From Rhodospirillales bacterium (GTDB lineage: Bacteria > Pseudomonadota > Alphaproteobacteria > Reyranellales > Reyranellaceae), in NCBI GenBank assembly GCA_016185145.1, contig JACPOB010000052.1:1-60751 (forward strand): a stretch of DNA of 60,751 nt, written 5' to 3'. The translations under genes were made by a program, and so were the position numbers. Below the pieces are notes generated by a model that saw only the letters and a program-made list of their open reading frames with translations, was not told the DNA's origin and searched no databases. Position 1 is the first letter of the stretch. Every line of letters begins with the position of its first letter. Below are positions 10,604 to 19,725 of this stretch, in pieces.

Positions 10604-11549
10604 GGATCACCTCACCCCAGCGCTTGTGCTCGGTCTTGATGAAGGCGTCGACTTCGGCCGGAGACAAGGTCCCGGGCTCGAAGCCGCCGGCGCGCATGCT
10701 CGCGACCACGTCAGGGTCCTGCAGCGCACGCTCGGTTGCGGCCTTGAGCTTCTCCTTCGCGTTGGCCGGCGTGCCGGTCGGGACCGCCCACAGTGACCAC
10801 GAGGTGACCACGAGGTCGGGATAGCCCGCCTCGGCGAAGGTCGGCGTGTCGGGCAACACCGACGAGCGCTGGGCACCCGTCGTCGCCACGGCCTTGAGCT
10901 TGCCCGCGCTCACCTGGCCCATCAGCGAATCGATGTTGGCGATGCAGATCGGCACGTGTCCCGCCAGCACGTCCGCCGCCGCGGCCGCTGCGCCGCGATA
11001 GCTGATGAAGGTGAGATCGGCGCCGGTCTTCTGCTTGAACAGCTCCATGGTGAGCGACGGCGAGGTGCCGAGGCCCGACGAGCCGTAGGAGTACTTGCCG
11101 GGCTCTTTCTTGGCCGCGGCGACCAGCTTTGGAACGGTGTCGTGCGGGAAGTCGGGATGACAGCACATGAGGTTTGGTTGGGTGCCGATCCACACCACTG
11201 TCTCGAGATCGGTGGCCGCGTTGTAGCTCGGCTTGGCGTAGAGATGCGGTACCAGCGCGTGGCTGCCGATATTGCCCAGCAGCACCGAATACCCGTCGGG
11301 CGACGACTTCGCGACATTGTCGGCGGCGATCGAGCCGCCGGCGCCGGTACGATTCTCGATGACGAAGGACTGGCCGAGATAGTCCTGCAGCTTGGAGCCG
11401 AGCCTTCGGGCGATGTTGTCCTGCGAGCCGCCGGGCGTGAACGGGCAGACGATGCGCACGGTACGCTGCGGCCAGTCGTTGCCCTGGGCGAAGGCCGGTC
11501 GGGCCAGCGGCAGTGCAGCCAGAGCGGCAGTGAATTGGCGCCTTTTCAT
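10578..11549 (-). CDS. Tripartite tricarboxylate transporter receptor, Bug/TctC family
   Basis: The 323-residue exported solute receptor has signal peptide MKRRQFTAALAALPLARPAF-AQ. The Bug-family pattern then follows: RIVCPFTPGGSQDNIAR, ENRTGAGG, a GAAAAAADVLAGHV pocket segment and PTFAEAGYP. These periplasmic receptors feed TctAB-type importers, but no tctA or tctB lies in the window, so this is an orphan receptor. It starts a minus-strand run (tctC-mug-DUF1254-SOD-like). It is divergent from the receiver gene 120 bp away. Confidence 0.9.
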   Translation of the reverse strand: MKRRQFTAALAALPLARPAFAQGNDWPQRTVRIVCPFTPGGSQDNIARRLGSKLQDYLGQSFVIENRTGAGGSIAADNVAKSSPDGYSVLLGNIGSHALVPHLYAKPSYNAATDLETVVWIGTQPNLMCCHPDFPHDTVPKLVAAAKKEPGKYSYGSSGLGTSPSLTMELFKQKTGADLTFISYRGAAAAAADVLAGHVPICIANIDSLMGQVSAGKLKAVATTGAQRSSVLPDTPTFAEAGYPDLVVTSWSLWAVPTGTPANAKEKLKAATERALQDPDVVASMRAGGFEPGTLSPAEVDAFIKTEHKRWGEVIRAAGIKPE

Positions 11550-11669
11550 GACCTTTCGTTTCCTCTTACGCGTAACGCTCCCCGGTCCGATGATGCATGA
11601 CGGCTGCATCTGCTGCCAGTGGCGGTGACGCATCGCGGAACAAATGCCGAGGTCCTGCGTTGCTGACCG

Positions 11670-12077
11670 ATGAACGCGGCGCGCAATACCCTGGGAGAGG
11701 CCGTTCCGGCGTCGCCGCCGGTCATTCTGGTCGTCGAAGACGAGGTGCTGGTACGCAGCATCGTGGCCGCCTATTTGCGCGGATGCGGCTTCGACGTGAT
11801 CGAGGCGGGCGGCGCCGACGAGGCAATCCGCGTGCTGCAAGCCGAGGTGCGGGTCGACATCGTGTTCTCCGACGTGAACATGCCGGGCAGCATGGACGGC
11901 TTCGGCTTGGCGCAGTGGGTCCGCCGCGAACGGCCGTGGCTGAAAGTGATCCTGACGTCGGGCGCGGCGCGCACGGCCAAGGAGGCGGGCGATCTTTGCG
12001 AGACCGGGCCGATCTTCGCCAAGCCCTACGATCACGCCGAGCTCGAACAGCACATCCGCACGTTGCTGGCACGCTGA
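11670..12077 (+). CDS. Single-domain response regulator (receiver only)
   Basis: The 135-residue protein is a CheY-like receiver with no output domain. It has the acidic pocket Glu23-Asp24, phospho-acceptor Asp68 in VFSDVNMPG, conserved Thr96/Ser97 in VILTSG and Lys118 in IFAKPYD. It is related to the receivers found in alphaproteobacterial hybrid kinases. No histidine kinase is nearby, so its partner is unknown. The ATG at 11670 lies just before the domain and is reasonable. Confidence 0.9.
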   Translation: MNAARNTLGEAVPASPPVILVVEDEVLVRSIVAAYLRGCGFDVIEAGGADEAIRVLQAEVRVDIVFSDVNMPGSMDGFGLAQWVRRERPWLKVILTSGAARTAKEAGDLCETGPIFAKPYDHAELEQHIRTLLAR

Positions 12078-12118
12078 CGCGGCGCAACGCCCGACCCACG
12101 ACGCTTGCACCACCAACG

Positions 12119-12167
12119 CCTCACCCTGAGGAGCCGCGCGAAGCGCGGCGTCTCGAAGGGTGAGGAG
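12119..12167. repeat. Family B repeat (CCTCACCCTGAGGAGC type), single copy
   Basis: CCTCACCCT...AGGGTGAGG ends enclose an inner CCGCGC-gaa-GCGCGG hairpin and TCTCGA. Related copies occur at 25118 and 53978, where they are paired head to head. This type is widely dispersed in intergenic DNA of Rhizobiales and relatives (general knowledge). Confidence 0.8.
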
Positions 12168-12260
12168 TGTGTTCATGTGGCGCCAAGCGTTTCGACCTGA
12201 GGCTTCCCGGCCTTGTCCACCCGCTGCCATCGGGCATGATGGACCGACGGGAGGATTGCC

Positions 12261-13430
12261 GTGGATACGCCAAGGAACAGCATCGACAAGGCCGACGAGG
12301 CCCAGCTCTTCGCCACCATAGACCGCTGGGTCGAGCGCGAGGTGGCGCCGCGCGTCAAGGAATTCGACCGTGCCGACCGCTGGCCGGCCGAGCTGGTCGA
12401 GCAGATGAAGGAGCTCGGCCTGTTCGGCGCCACCGTCAGCCAGGACTACGGCGGCCTCGGCCTGCCGGCGCGTACCTATGCCGAGATCGTCATGAAGATC
12501 TCCTCGGTGTGGATGGCGCTCACCGGCATCTTCAACTCCCACCTGATGCTGGCGCTGGCCATCGAGAAGTTCGGCACCGAGCCGCAGCGCCGTCACTGGC
12601 TGCCCAGGCTCGCCTCGGGCGAGGTACGCGGCGGCCTGGCGCTGACCGAGCCCGATGCCGGCACCGACCTGCAGGCGATCCGGCTGACGGCGCGGCGCCA
12701 GGGCGACCACTATGTGCTGAACGGCACCAAGACCTGGATCTCCAACGGCATCGAAGGCTCCTGCTTCGCGCTCCTGGTGAAGACCAATCCCGAGGCCTCG
12801 CCGCGCTATTCGGGCATGAGCCTGTTCATCGCTCCCAAGGGGCCGGGCTTCCGCGTCGGCCGCAAGCTCGAGAAGCTCGGCTACAAGTCGATCGATTCGG
12901 GCGAGCTGATCTTCGAGGACTACAAGGTGCCGGCCGATCATCTGATCGGCGAGGTCGAAGGCCGCGGCTTCACGCAGGTGGCAGGCGGCCTGGAGCTAGG
13001 CCGCATCAACGTCGCGGCGCGCGGCGTCGGCATTGCCGAGGGGGCGTTGCGGCTCGCCACCAGCTATTCGCAGATCCGCAAGACCTTCGGCAAGCCGATC
13101 TGCGAGCATCAGGCGATCCAGCTCAAGCTCGGCGAGATGGCGACGCGCGCCCGCGCCGCACGGCTGCTCACGCTCGACGCCGCCGACGCCTTCGACCGCG
13201 GCGACCGCTGCGACCTCGAGGCCGGCATGGCGAAGTATTTTTCGTCGGAGGCGGCGCTGGAGAACAGCATCGAGAGCATGCGCATCCACGGCGCCTACGG
13301 CTATTCCAAGGAATACGACATCGAGCGGCTCTATCGCGACGCGCCGCTGACCTGCATCGGCGAGGGCACCAACGAGATGCAGCGCATCATCATCGCCCGC
13401 CAGTGGATCAAGCGGCACGCCGAGCTATGA
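12261..13430 (+). CDS. Acyl-CoA dehydrogenase
   Basis: The 389-residue flavoprotein has the full three-part acyl-CoA dehydrogenase layout: N-terminal helices, the beta domain with LALTEPDAGTD and KTWISNG, and C-terminal helices. The likely catalytic base is Glu368 in GEGTNEMQRI, with RKTFGKPI earlier. It oxidises an acyl-CoA to the 2-enoyl-CoA and passes electrons to ETF. The GTG start at 12261 follows GGGAGG. It overlaps the next CoA-transferase gene (ATGA) and so forms a three-gene operon that probably activates and beta-oxidises one specific carboxylic acid. The general pattern also resembles glutaryl-CoA or short-chain enzymes; the substrate is not determined. Confidence 0.93.
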   Translation: MDTPRNSIDKADEAQLFATIDRWVEREVAPRVKEFDRADRWPAELVEQMKELGLFGATVSQDYGGLGLPARTYAEIVMKISSVWMALTGIFNSHLMLALAIEKFGTEPQRRHWLPRLASGEVRGGLALTEPDAGTDLQAIRLTARRQGDHYVLNGTKTWISNGIEGSCFALLVKTNPEASPRYSGMSLFIAPKGPGFRVGRKLEKLGYKSIDSGELIFEDYKVPADHLIGEVEGRGFTQVAGGLELGRINVAARGVGIAEGALRLATSYSQIRKTFGKPICEHQAIQLKLGEMATRARAARLLTLDAADAFDRGDRCDLEAGMAKYFSSEAALENSIESMRIHGAYGYSKEYDIERLYRDAPLTCIGEGTNEMQRIIIARQWIKRHAEL

Positions 13431-14569
13431 ACGCAAAACCCCTGGCGGGAATTCGCGTCCTCACGCTGGAGCAGTTCGGCGCCGGTCCCTACGGCACCAT
13501 GTTCCTGGCCGAGCTCGGCGCCGAGGTGATCAAGGTCGAGGCGCCCGACGGCGATCCCTCGCGCCATGTCGGGCCGCACAAGCTGGGCGATGCCGACAGC
13601 GAATATTTCCAGGCCTGGAACCTCGGCAAGAAGAGCGTGACCCTCGACATCAAGTCGGCCGAGGGCCGGCGACAGATCGAGGAGCTGGTCAGGAGTGCCG
13701 ACGGCGTCGTCAACACCCTGCGCGGCACGCAGCCCGCCAAGCTCGGCATCGACCATGCGAGCCTCAGGCATCTCAAGCCGTCGATCGTCTGCCTGCACAT
13801 CTCGGCCTACGGCCGCTCGGGCGAGCGCGCCGACTGGCCGGGCTACGACTTCCTGATGCAGGCCGAGGCCGGCCTGATGGAATTGACCGGCGATCCCGAG
13901 GGCGCGCCGACGCGTGTCGGCGTCTCGCTGATCGACAGCATGAGCGGGCTCACCGGCACCGTCGGCCTGCTCGCCTGCCTGCTGCGCGCCAGGACGACGG
14001 GGCAGGGCTGCGACGTCGAGACCTGCCTGTACGACGTCGCCATGCACCAGCTCACCTATCCCGGCGTCTGGTACCTCAACGAGGGCGATGTCTCGCCGCG
14101 CGTGCCGCGCAGCGCCCACCTGTCGCTGGCGCCGGTCCAGACCTTCCCGACGAAGGACGGCTGGATCTTCATCATGTGCATGACCCAGAAGTTCTGGCTG
14201 TCGCTGGTCAAGGTCATGAGCCGCGAGGAACTTCTGGCCGACCCGCGCTTCGCTGATCCCAACACGCGCGCCGTCAACCGCGCGGCCCTGACGGATGCAC
14301 TCGACCCCACCTTCCGCACACGCACGACGGACGATTGGCTGGCGGCCTTCAACGGCCTCCTGCCGGCGGCGCCCGTCCATCGCCTCGACCAGGCGCTCGA
14401 CAGCGGCTTTGCGCGCAGCGCCGGCATGGTGTCGGCCGTGCCGCATCCGGTGAAGGGCACTCTGCGCGTCATCGCCAACCCCCTCCGCATCGACGGCGAA
14501 CGGCCGGCCCAGGCCGCCTGTTCGCCGCTCGGCGCCGACAACGAGTCCCTGCTGGGCAAACGCACATGA
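13427..14569 (+). CDS. Class III CoA-transferase (CaiB/BaiF family), first copy
   Basis: The 380-residue protein carries the family's N-terminal RVLTLEQFGAGPYGTMFLAE, AEVIKVEAPDGDPSR and LGKKSVTLDI. The conserved Asp141 in GYDFLMQAEAGLM is the expected nucleophile that forms the acyl-anhydride and aspartyl-CoA intermediates. It transfers CoA between carboxylic acids in the cytosol. Its start overlaps the acyl-CoA dehydrogenase stop and its stop overlaps the next CoA-transferase start, both by ATGA. Confidence 0.92.
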   Translation: MNAKPLAGIRVLTLEQFGAGPYGTMFLAELGAEVIKVEAPDGDPSRHVGPHKLGDADSEYFQAWNLGKKSVTLDIKSAEGRRQIEELVRSADGVVNTLRGTQPAKLGIDHASLRHLKPSIVCLHISAYGRSGERADWPGYDFLMQAEAGLMELTGDPEGAPTRVGVSLIDSMSGLTGTVGLLACLLRARTTGQGCDVETCLYDVAMHQLTYPGVWYLNEGDVSPRVPRSAHLSLAPVQTFPTKDGWIFIMCMTQKFWLSLVKVMSREELLADPRFADPNTRAVNRAALTDALDPTFRTRTTDDWLAAFNGLLPAAPVHRLDQALDSGFARSAGMVSAVPHPVKGTLRVIANPLRIDGERPAQAACSPLGADNESLLGKRT

Positions 14570-15672
14570 AGCTCGAAGGTCTGAAGGTCGTCGATCTCTC
14601 CTGGTTCCTGCCGGGTCCGTACCTCACGACGGCGCTGGCCGACCACGGCGCCGAGGTCATCAAGGTCGAACCGCCTGACGGCGATCCCGGCCGCCACATC
14701 CGCCCGCCCGACCAGCGCACCTCGGTGTTCTTCCGCAACATGGGGCGCGGCAAGAAGAGCGTCGTGATCGATCTCAAGACCGAGCAGGGCCGCGCCGATC
14801 TTTTCCGCTTGGCGTGTGAAGCCGACGTGCTGGTCGAATCCTTCCGCCCTGGCGTCGCGGCGCGCTTCGGCATCGGCTACGAGGCGGTGAAGGAGAAGAA
14901 CCCGGGCATCGTCTACTGCTCGATCTCGGCCTTCGGCCAGGACGGCGCCTATCCCGGCCGCGCGGCGCACGATCTGGCGTTGGAAGCCATGACTGGCGTG
15001 CTGTCGCTGACGTTGGGCGACGACGGTCGGCCCGCCATCCCCGGCCTTCCCGTCGCCGACCTGGTGAGCGGCCTGCATGGCCTCAGCGGCGTGCTGATGG
15101 CGCTGCTGCGCCGGCAGACGACGGGCAAGGGCGACTACATCGATGTCTCCATGCACGAGGCGCTGATGGCCTCCTGCGCCAACGTCGTGGGCTCCGCCTT
15201 CACCGACGGCACGCAGCCCGACGTCAAGAACCAGCGCACCACCGGCGGCTCGGCCTTCTATCGCGTCTACGACACGTCGGACGGCCGCCAGCTGGTGCTG
15301 GCCGGCCAGGAGATGAAGTTCATCCGCAACCTGCTGACGGCGCTCGGCAAGCCCGAGTACATCGACCTTTGCGAATGGCCGGGCGCGCACCAGAAGCCGG
15401 TGATGGATTTCCTCGCCGCTACCTTCCGCGAAAAGCCGTTGGCGCACTGGATGAAATGGCTCGACACGCTCGACATCTGCTATGGGCCGGTCAACACGCT
15501 CCCCGAGGCGATCTCCGATGTAAACTTGGTGAAGCGCGGCGCCGTCGTGATCGAGCCGGATGGCCGCAAGCACCTGGCGCCGGTGGTGCGTTTCAAGGAC
15601 GAGCCGTCACGCCCGCTCTATCGCGAGCCATTGCTCGGTGAGCACACGAAAGAGATCCTGAAGCGTGGGTAA
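14566..15672 (+). CDS. Class III CoA-transferase (CaiB/BaiF family), second copy
   Basis: This 368-residue protein is a clear but diverged relative of the preceding one: VVDLSWFLPGPYLTTALADH, AEVIKVEPPDGDPGRH, GKKSVVIDLKTEQGR and candidate catalytic Asp136 in AAHDLALEAMTG. Tandem CaiB/BaiF genes may form a heteromeric transferase or act on two substrates. It is the last gene of the operon. The 47-bp gap that follows separates it from a convergent membrane-protein gene. Confidence 0.92.
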   Translation: MKLEGLKVVDLSWFLPGPYLTTALADHGAEVIKVEPPDGDPGRHIRPPDQRTSVFFRNMGRGKKSVVIDLKTEQGRADLFRLACEADVLVESFRPGVAARFGIGYEAVKEKNPGIVYCSISAFGQDGAYPGRAAHDLALEAMTGVLSLTLGDDGRPAIPGLPVADLVSGLHGLSGVLMALLRRQTTGKGDYIDVSMHEALMASCANVVGSAFTDGTQPDVKNQRTTGGSAFYRVYDTSDGRQLVLAGQEMKFIRNLLTALGKPEYIDLCEWPGAHQKPVMDFLAATFREKPLAHWMKWLDTLDICYGPVNTLPEAISDVNLVKRGAVVIEPDGRKHLAPVVRFKDEPSRPLYREPLLGEHTKEILKRG

Positions 15673-15719
15673 GTTTGCCGCCGCGCTGTCGCTCACGCTG
15701 ACGGCGGGCCCGCTGACCT

Positions 15720-16409
15720 TCAGTCGAGTGTCGCCGTGATCTGCCCGGCGCTGACGCCTTCCTTCTCCTCGCGCAGCAGCACGTAGAAGATCGCCGGCAG
15801 GGTGTGTACGACGATCGCCATCAGGGCGGTCCATACCCACAACACGAGGCTGCCGAGCGCGCCGTGGCCCAGCACCGCATAGATCACGAGGCCGCCCAGG
15901 ATGAAGATCACCAGCCACAACAGGAAGACGCCGAGAATGGGCAGGCGCCGGCCGCTCGTCAGGTCCATGCTGCGGTTGAACGCGCCGCCCACGTCGGTGC
16001 CCTCGATCATCATGGCGGGAATCGTGACCGCCCAGAGCGGGATCAGGAACAGCGGTCCGACCACGACGATCATCGACACGGCGATCACGAAGTACTGGAT
16101 GCAGCCCAGCACCAGCAGCCAGCCGAACTTCGGGCCCTGGACCTGGCGCAGCATCGGCTCCCACTCGGGCTTGCGCCCGCCGATCGCCCGCAGCGTGCCC
16201 CAGGTCAGGCAGATCGAGGTCGCCACGGCACAGACCAGCTGGACGATGGCCGCCAGCACCCCCAGGCTCAGGATGTCGACCACCAGGGAAACCGCGCTGA
16301 AGATCACGGCGACGGTGAAGAAGGCTGCGAAGTTGTCGCGCGCCAGGGCATAGGACCGCTCGAGGATCGACGTCACGGTCCAGGACGGCGAGGGAAGGGA
16401 AGTGGCCAT
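15720..16409 (-). CDS. Polytopic membrane protein of unknown function
   Basis: The 229-residue protein begins with a soluble stretch (SWTVTSILERSYALARDNF) and then about six hydrophobic helices, between roughly residues 27-75, 95-135 and 150-215. A conserved-looking cytoplasmic loop (EGTDVGGAFNRSMDLTSGRR) resembles the loop of glycerophosphodiesterase-membrane-domain-like and related DUF membrane proteins. No catalytic motif is seen. It lies 3 bp downstream of the AidB-type dehydrogenase gene and is probably co-transcribed with it. Confidence 0.75.
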   Translation of the reverse strand: MATSLPSPSWTVTSILERSYALARDNFAAFFTVAVIFSAVSLVVDILSLGVLAAIVQLVCAVATSICLTWGTLRAIGGRKPEWEPMLRQVQGPKFGWLLVLGCIQYFVIAVSMIVVVGPLFLIPLWAVTIPAMMIEGTDVGGAFNRSMDLTSGRRLPILGVFLLWLVIFILGGLVIYAVLGHGALGSLVLWVWTALMAIVVHTLPAIFYVLLREEKEGVSAGQITATLD

Positions 16410-16412
16410 GCC

Positions 16413-18215
16413 CTATCCTACCAGAGCCGAGGCCTTGGCGAGAGGGACAGGCTTGTCCTGTAACAAAAGATCCATGGCCTCCTGCTCCCACGCCGATTCG
16501 GCCAGAGACAGCGGATCCTGCGGCGCCAGCCGATGCTCGATCACCAGGCGCGACAGCAGCAGGCGGCGGGCGTCGCCGCCCCTGGCGCCCAGCGCAGCGC
16601 CCTCCCAGGCCATCAACGCCGCCGTCGCGGCATGATAAAGCGCACCGGCGGCAAGCCGGCAGCGCTTCTCCTGTCCGGGGTCGGCTGCGACCGCCTCGAC
16701 GAAGCGCTCGACGCGGTCGAGCGTGGCGCCGAGCAGGCCCTTGTACTGGCCTGGCAGTGAATTGGAGCGCTCGTACTTGTCCTTCAGCGCCGCCGTCAGC
16801 GTCTTGTGGCCTCCCGTCTTGCCGACGGCGCGCTGCACCACGTCGAGGGCGTTGATGTTGGAGGTGCCCTCCCACAGCGTGCCGATCTGGGCGTCGCGCA
16901 CCAGGCGGGCGGTCACCCATTCCTCGATGTAGCCCAGGCCGCCCCTCACCTCGAGGGCATGGCTGGCGACCGGGATGTTGTCGCGGCAGGCGCGGAACTT
17001 GTAGACCGGCGTCAGGATGCGCAGCAGGTCGGCCGCCTCCTTGTCGCCCCTGTTCGCCTTGCCCATGGCGTCGGCCGAGAAAGCATACATGGACAGTGCC
17101 TGCTCGGTCGGCAGCATGATCTTCATCAGCTGGCGGCGCAGCAGCGGATATTCGCCGATCGCACGGCCGAAGGCGCGACGGCTCTGCGCGACGACCATCG
17201 CCTCGTTGAGGCAGCGACGCATCATGGCGGCCGCGCGCACGCCATGGCTCAAGCGGGAGAGGTTCACCTGCTCCATCATCTGCTTGAAGCCGCGGCTCGC
17301 GTCGCCCACCAGGTAGGCGACTGCGCCGTCCATGATGATCTCGCCCGAGGCCATCGACCTGGTGCCGAGCTTGTCCTTCAGCCGCACGATCCGATAGCTG
17401 TTGCGGCTGCCATCCTCCAGTCGCCGCGGCATGGCGAACATGCCGAGCCCCCGAGTGCCGGGCGCGGCGCCGCGCGGCCTGGCCAGCAGGACGGCGACAT
17501 CGGCGTCGGCGTGGCTGCAGAACCACTTCTGGCCGAAGAGCTTCCAGCGCTCGACGCCGTCGGGACCGATGCCGATGCGCTCGGCCTCCGTTTCGAGAGC
17601 GCCGACGTCCGAGCCGCCCGCCTTCTCGGTCATGAACTGCGTGCCCTTCAGCATCGTCTTCGGGTCCTGGCTGAGCAGCCGGTCGAGCAGCAGCCTCTTC
17701 AGCGCGTCGGAGCCGAATCGCTTGATGATGAAGTTCGAGGTGTCGGAGACCGAGACCGGGCACATCAGGCCAAACTCGGCCTGCACGAAGAGATAGGTGA
17801 TGCCGTACTTCACCAGCGGATGGGCGGGATCGCCCATGCCCAGCACGCCGGCGCGATGGGTCATCGCGTGCATGCCGAATTCCTCGAAGGCGATCTTCTC
17901 CATCTCGCGATAGGAGGGGTGATAGTCGATCCAGTCCTCGTCGCGTCCGAAGCGGTCGCGCGGCTGCAGGACCGGTGGGTGCTTGTCGGCGGTCATGGCG
18001 AGATCGTCGAGGCGGTTGCCGGCGAGCTCGCCCAGCCGCTCGAAATGCGGAGACATGTGCTTCAGCAGGCCGGGCTCCATGTAGAGCGACAGCAGGTCCT
18101 GGAACTGCCGATCGATCGTGTAGAAGTTCCGGCCATGCGCGTCGGGGGCGATATGGTGCGCGCCATGCGGCCCACTGTCGTGCGACGGGCTGACGGCGGT
18201 GGTCATGTCGGGCAT
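16413..18215 (-). CDS. AidB-type acyl-CoA dehydrogenase
   Basis: At 600 residues this is longer than ordinary acyl-CoA dehydrogenases and follows the AidB/DmdC-like plan. An extra N-terminal region (NFYTIDRQFQDLL) precedes the flavin core (QFMTEKAGGSDVG, KWFCSHADADVAV) and RLSHGVRAAAMMRRCLNEA. The C-terminal part has GTLWEGTSNINALDV. Escherichia coli AidB binds DNA and flavin and is induced by alkylation; other members are true dehydrogenases. Here Glu in WEGT suggests the catalytic base may be present. A sirtuin gene 9 bp upstream on the same strand and a membrane protein downstream suggest one transcript. Confidence 0.88.
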   Translation of the reverse strand: MPDMTTAVSPSHDSGPHGAHHIAPDAHGRNFYTIDRQFQDLLSLYMEPGLLKHMSPHFERLGELAGNRLDDLAMTADKHPPVLQPRDRFGRDEDWIDYHPSYREMEKIAFEEFGMHAMTHRAGVLGMGDPAHPLVKYGITYLFVQAEFGLMCPVSVSDTSNFIIKRFGSDALKRLLLDRLLSQDPKTMLKGTQFMTEKAGGSDVGALETEAERIGIGPDGVERWKLFGQKWFCSHADADVAVLLARPRGAAPGTRGLGMFAMPRRLEDGSRNSYRIVRLKDKLGTRSMASGEIIMDGAVAYLVGDASRGFKQMMEQVNLSRLSHGVRAAAMMRRCLNEAMVVAQSRRAFGRAIGEYPLLRRQLMKIMLPTEQALSMYAFSADAMGKANRGDKEAADLLRILTPVYKFRACRDNIPVASHALEVRGGLGYIEEWVTARLVRDAQIGTLWEGTSNINALDVVQRAVGKTGGHKTLTAALKDKYERSNSLPGQYKGLLGATLDRVERFVEAVAADPGQEKRCRLAAGALYHAATAALMAWEGAALGARGGDARRLLLSRLVIEHRLAPQDPLSLAESAWEQEAMDLLLQDKPVPLAKASALVG

Positions 18216-18224
18216 CGTCTTCTC

Positions 18225-18962
18225 CTATTGTCGCCAGCCGTTCGCCAGGACGCGCTCGATGTAGGTCGGCACGGTCTGGGTGGCGGGTCCGTAGATGTGT
18301 TCGTGGAACAGGGGCTGGTTGCCGGTCGCCTCGAGATTGAGCTCGACGGTGTGCGCCCGATGCTGGCGGCGGCGAACGTGCAGCACGAAGCCTGCCGCCG
18401 GATAGACTTCGCCCGAGGTGCCGATCGACAGGAAGAGCCCGCAGCGCTCCAGCGCCTCGTAGATCTCCTCCATGCGCTTGGGCATCTCGCCGAACCACAC
18501 GATGTTCGGCCGCAGCTCGCCCACGGCATTGCAGTTGGGGCAGATCGACTGCGGCGTGAGATCGACATCCGATTCGAACACGCGCTGGCAGATCATGCAG
18601 CGGATCTCGCCGTCGCGACCGTGCATGTGGATGATGTTCCTGGAGCCTGCCATCTCGTGCAGCGGATCGATGTTCTGGGTCACCACCGTGACCTCGCCCT
18701 GGTATTCCTTCTCCAGCCGGGCAAGCGCGCGATGCGCGGCATTGGGCTCGACATGTGCGGCGCGGAAGGAGCGGCGGGTGTCGTTGTAGAAGTCGAGCAC
18801 CTTCTTCTTGTCGCGATGCCAAGCCTCGATGGTGGCCACTTCCTCGAGATCGACGCGGCTCCACAGTCCGTCCTTGTCTCGGAAGGTGTCTATGCCGCTT
18901 TCCTTGGAGATGCCCGCGCCGGTCAGGATCACGATTCCGGGAGGCAGGAATTCCTGATGCAT
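18225..18962 (-). CDS. cobB: NAD-dependent protein deacylase (sirtuin, CobB-like)
   Basis: The 245-residue class III sirtuin has GAGISKESGIDTFR for NAD binding, TQNID, catalytic His114 in HMHG, and a zinc site Cys122-Cys125...Cys141-Cys144. It removes acyl groups from lysines and releases nicotinamide and O-acyl-ADP-ribose. In E. coli CobB a Tyr-x-x-Arg pair confers desuccinylase activity. Here the segment reads DFYNDTRRSF, so the aligned Arg is Thr62 with Arg at the next position. Proximity to the acyl-CoA dehydrogenase gene, 9 bp downstream, fits control of acyl-CoA enzymes by lysine deacylation. Confidence 0.92.
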   Translation of the reverse strand: MHQEFLPPGIVILTGAGISKESGIDTFRDKDGLWSRVDLEEVATIEAWHRDKKKVLDFYNDTRRSFRAAHVEPNAAHRALARLEKEYQGEVTVVTQNIDPLHEMAGSRNIIHMHGRDGEIRCMICQRVFESDVDLTPQSICPNCNAVGELRPNIVWFGEMPKRMEEIYEALERCGLFLSIGTSGEVYPAAGFVLHVRRRQHRAHTVELNLEATGNQPLFHEHIYGPATQTVPTYIERVLANGWRQ

Positions 18963-19002
18963 GTCGGCAATCTAAAGCTCATGGCTGGGGGCGCGCCACT
19001 CC

Positions 19003-19091
19003 AGTGGCATGCTCTTCCGGACCGCGAGCTTCCAGCTCGCTCATGAATCATGAGTGAGCCGGAAGCTCGCGGTCCTGAAGAGCATGCCACT
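19003..19091. repeat. Family A inverted REP-like pair (locus 3), long form
   Basis: An 89-bp inverted repeat: AGTGGCATGCTCTTCCGGACC... pairs with its complement around TCATGAATCATGA. The arm hairpin is GCGAGC...GCTCGC instead of GCGGGC...GCCCGC. It lies between divergent genes (sirtuin and phosphatase), unlike most other copies. Confidence 0.85.
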
Positions 19092-19138
19092 ATCCGTCCG
19101 ATGGGAACCGCTCCAACGCTGTGCTAGTCTGCGAGACC

Positions 19139-19630
19139 ATGACCATTGGCGTCCTCTTCGTCTGCACCGCCAACATCTGCCGCTCGCCCATGGCCGAAGG
19201 CGTGTTCCGCACCCTGACGCGCCGTGCCGGTCTCGAGCAGGCGTTCGCCATCGCCTCGGCCGGGACCACCGGCATCCATGCCGGCGAGGCGCCGACACCG
19301 GCCGCCGTCGAAGCGGCGGCGCGCCGTGGCTACGACATCTCGGGCCAGCGCTCGCGCGCCCTCACCAAGGAGGACATCGCCGCCGCCGACTACGTGCTTG
19401 CGATGGACCGCAGCCACATGGCCGACCTGCGCTGGCTGGCGCCGCGCGACAAGGCCGGCAGCCTGCAGATGTTCACCAAGTTCGGCCCCATGCCCGGCAT
19501 CGTCGACGTTCAGGACCCGTATGGCGGCACGCAGCAGGACTACGAGCGCGCGCTCGACCTGATCGAGGCCGGTTGCAAGGGCCTGCTGGTCGCGCTGACG
19601 CCCGAGGCGAAGGCGGCGATCGCCCGGTAG
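19139..19630 (+). CDS. Low-molecular-weight protein-tyrosine phosphatase
   Basis: The 163-residue enzyme has the P-loop CTANICRS (Cys9, Arg15; C-x5-R) at the N terminus and the general-acid region DVQDPYGG near residue 125. Such phosphatases (Wzb/Etp/YfkJ type) dephosphorylate tyrosine kinases, arginine-phosphate or small substrates. No tyrosine kinase or polysaccharide locus is adjacent. The ATG at 19139 places the P-loop at the usual position. Confidence 0.92.
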   Translation: MTIGVLFVCTANICRSPMAEGVFRTLTRRAGLEQAFAIASAGTTGIHAGEAPTPAAVEAAARRGYDISGQRSRALTKEDIAAADYVLAMDRSHMADLRWLAPRDKAGSLQMFTKFGPMPGIVDVQDPYGGTQQDYERALDLIEAGCKGLLVALTPEAKAAIAR

Positions 19631-19725
19631 CGCGCTGCGAGACGGCGCGCCGCGTCGCCACTCACTGCAAGTTGTTGTCACTGGACGGCAGGTTCTGCCG
19701 ATGATCCCATGGCGTCGTCGAGCTC

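Noticed and set aside
12261..15672. Carnitine (cai) operon from the CaiB-like genes
   Set aside because: There is no caiC, caiD or caiT. Two tandem class III CoA-transferases and one dehydrogenase fit many acid-activation pathways.
15607..18864. Minus-strand open frame of more than 1000 codons
   Set aside because: It is an Arg/Ala/Gly/Pro-rich shadow of the AidB-type dehydrogenase, sirtuin and membrane-protein genes in another frame; the high GC content removes stop codons. No domain is recognisable.
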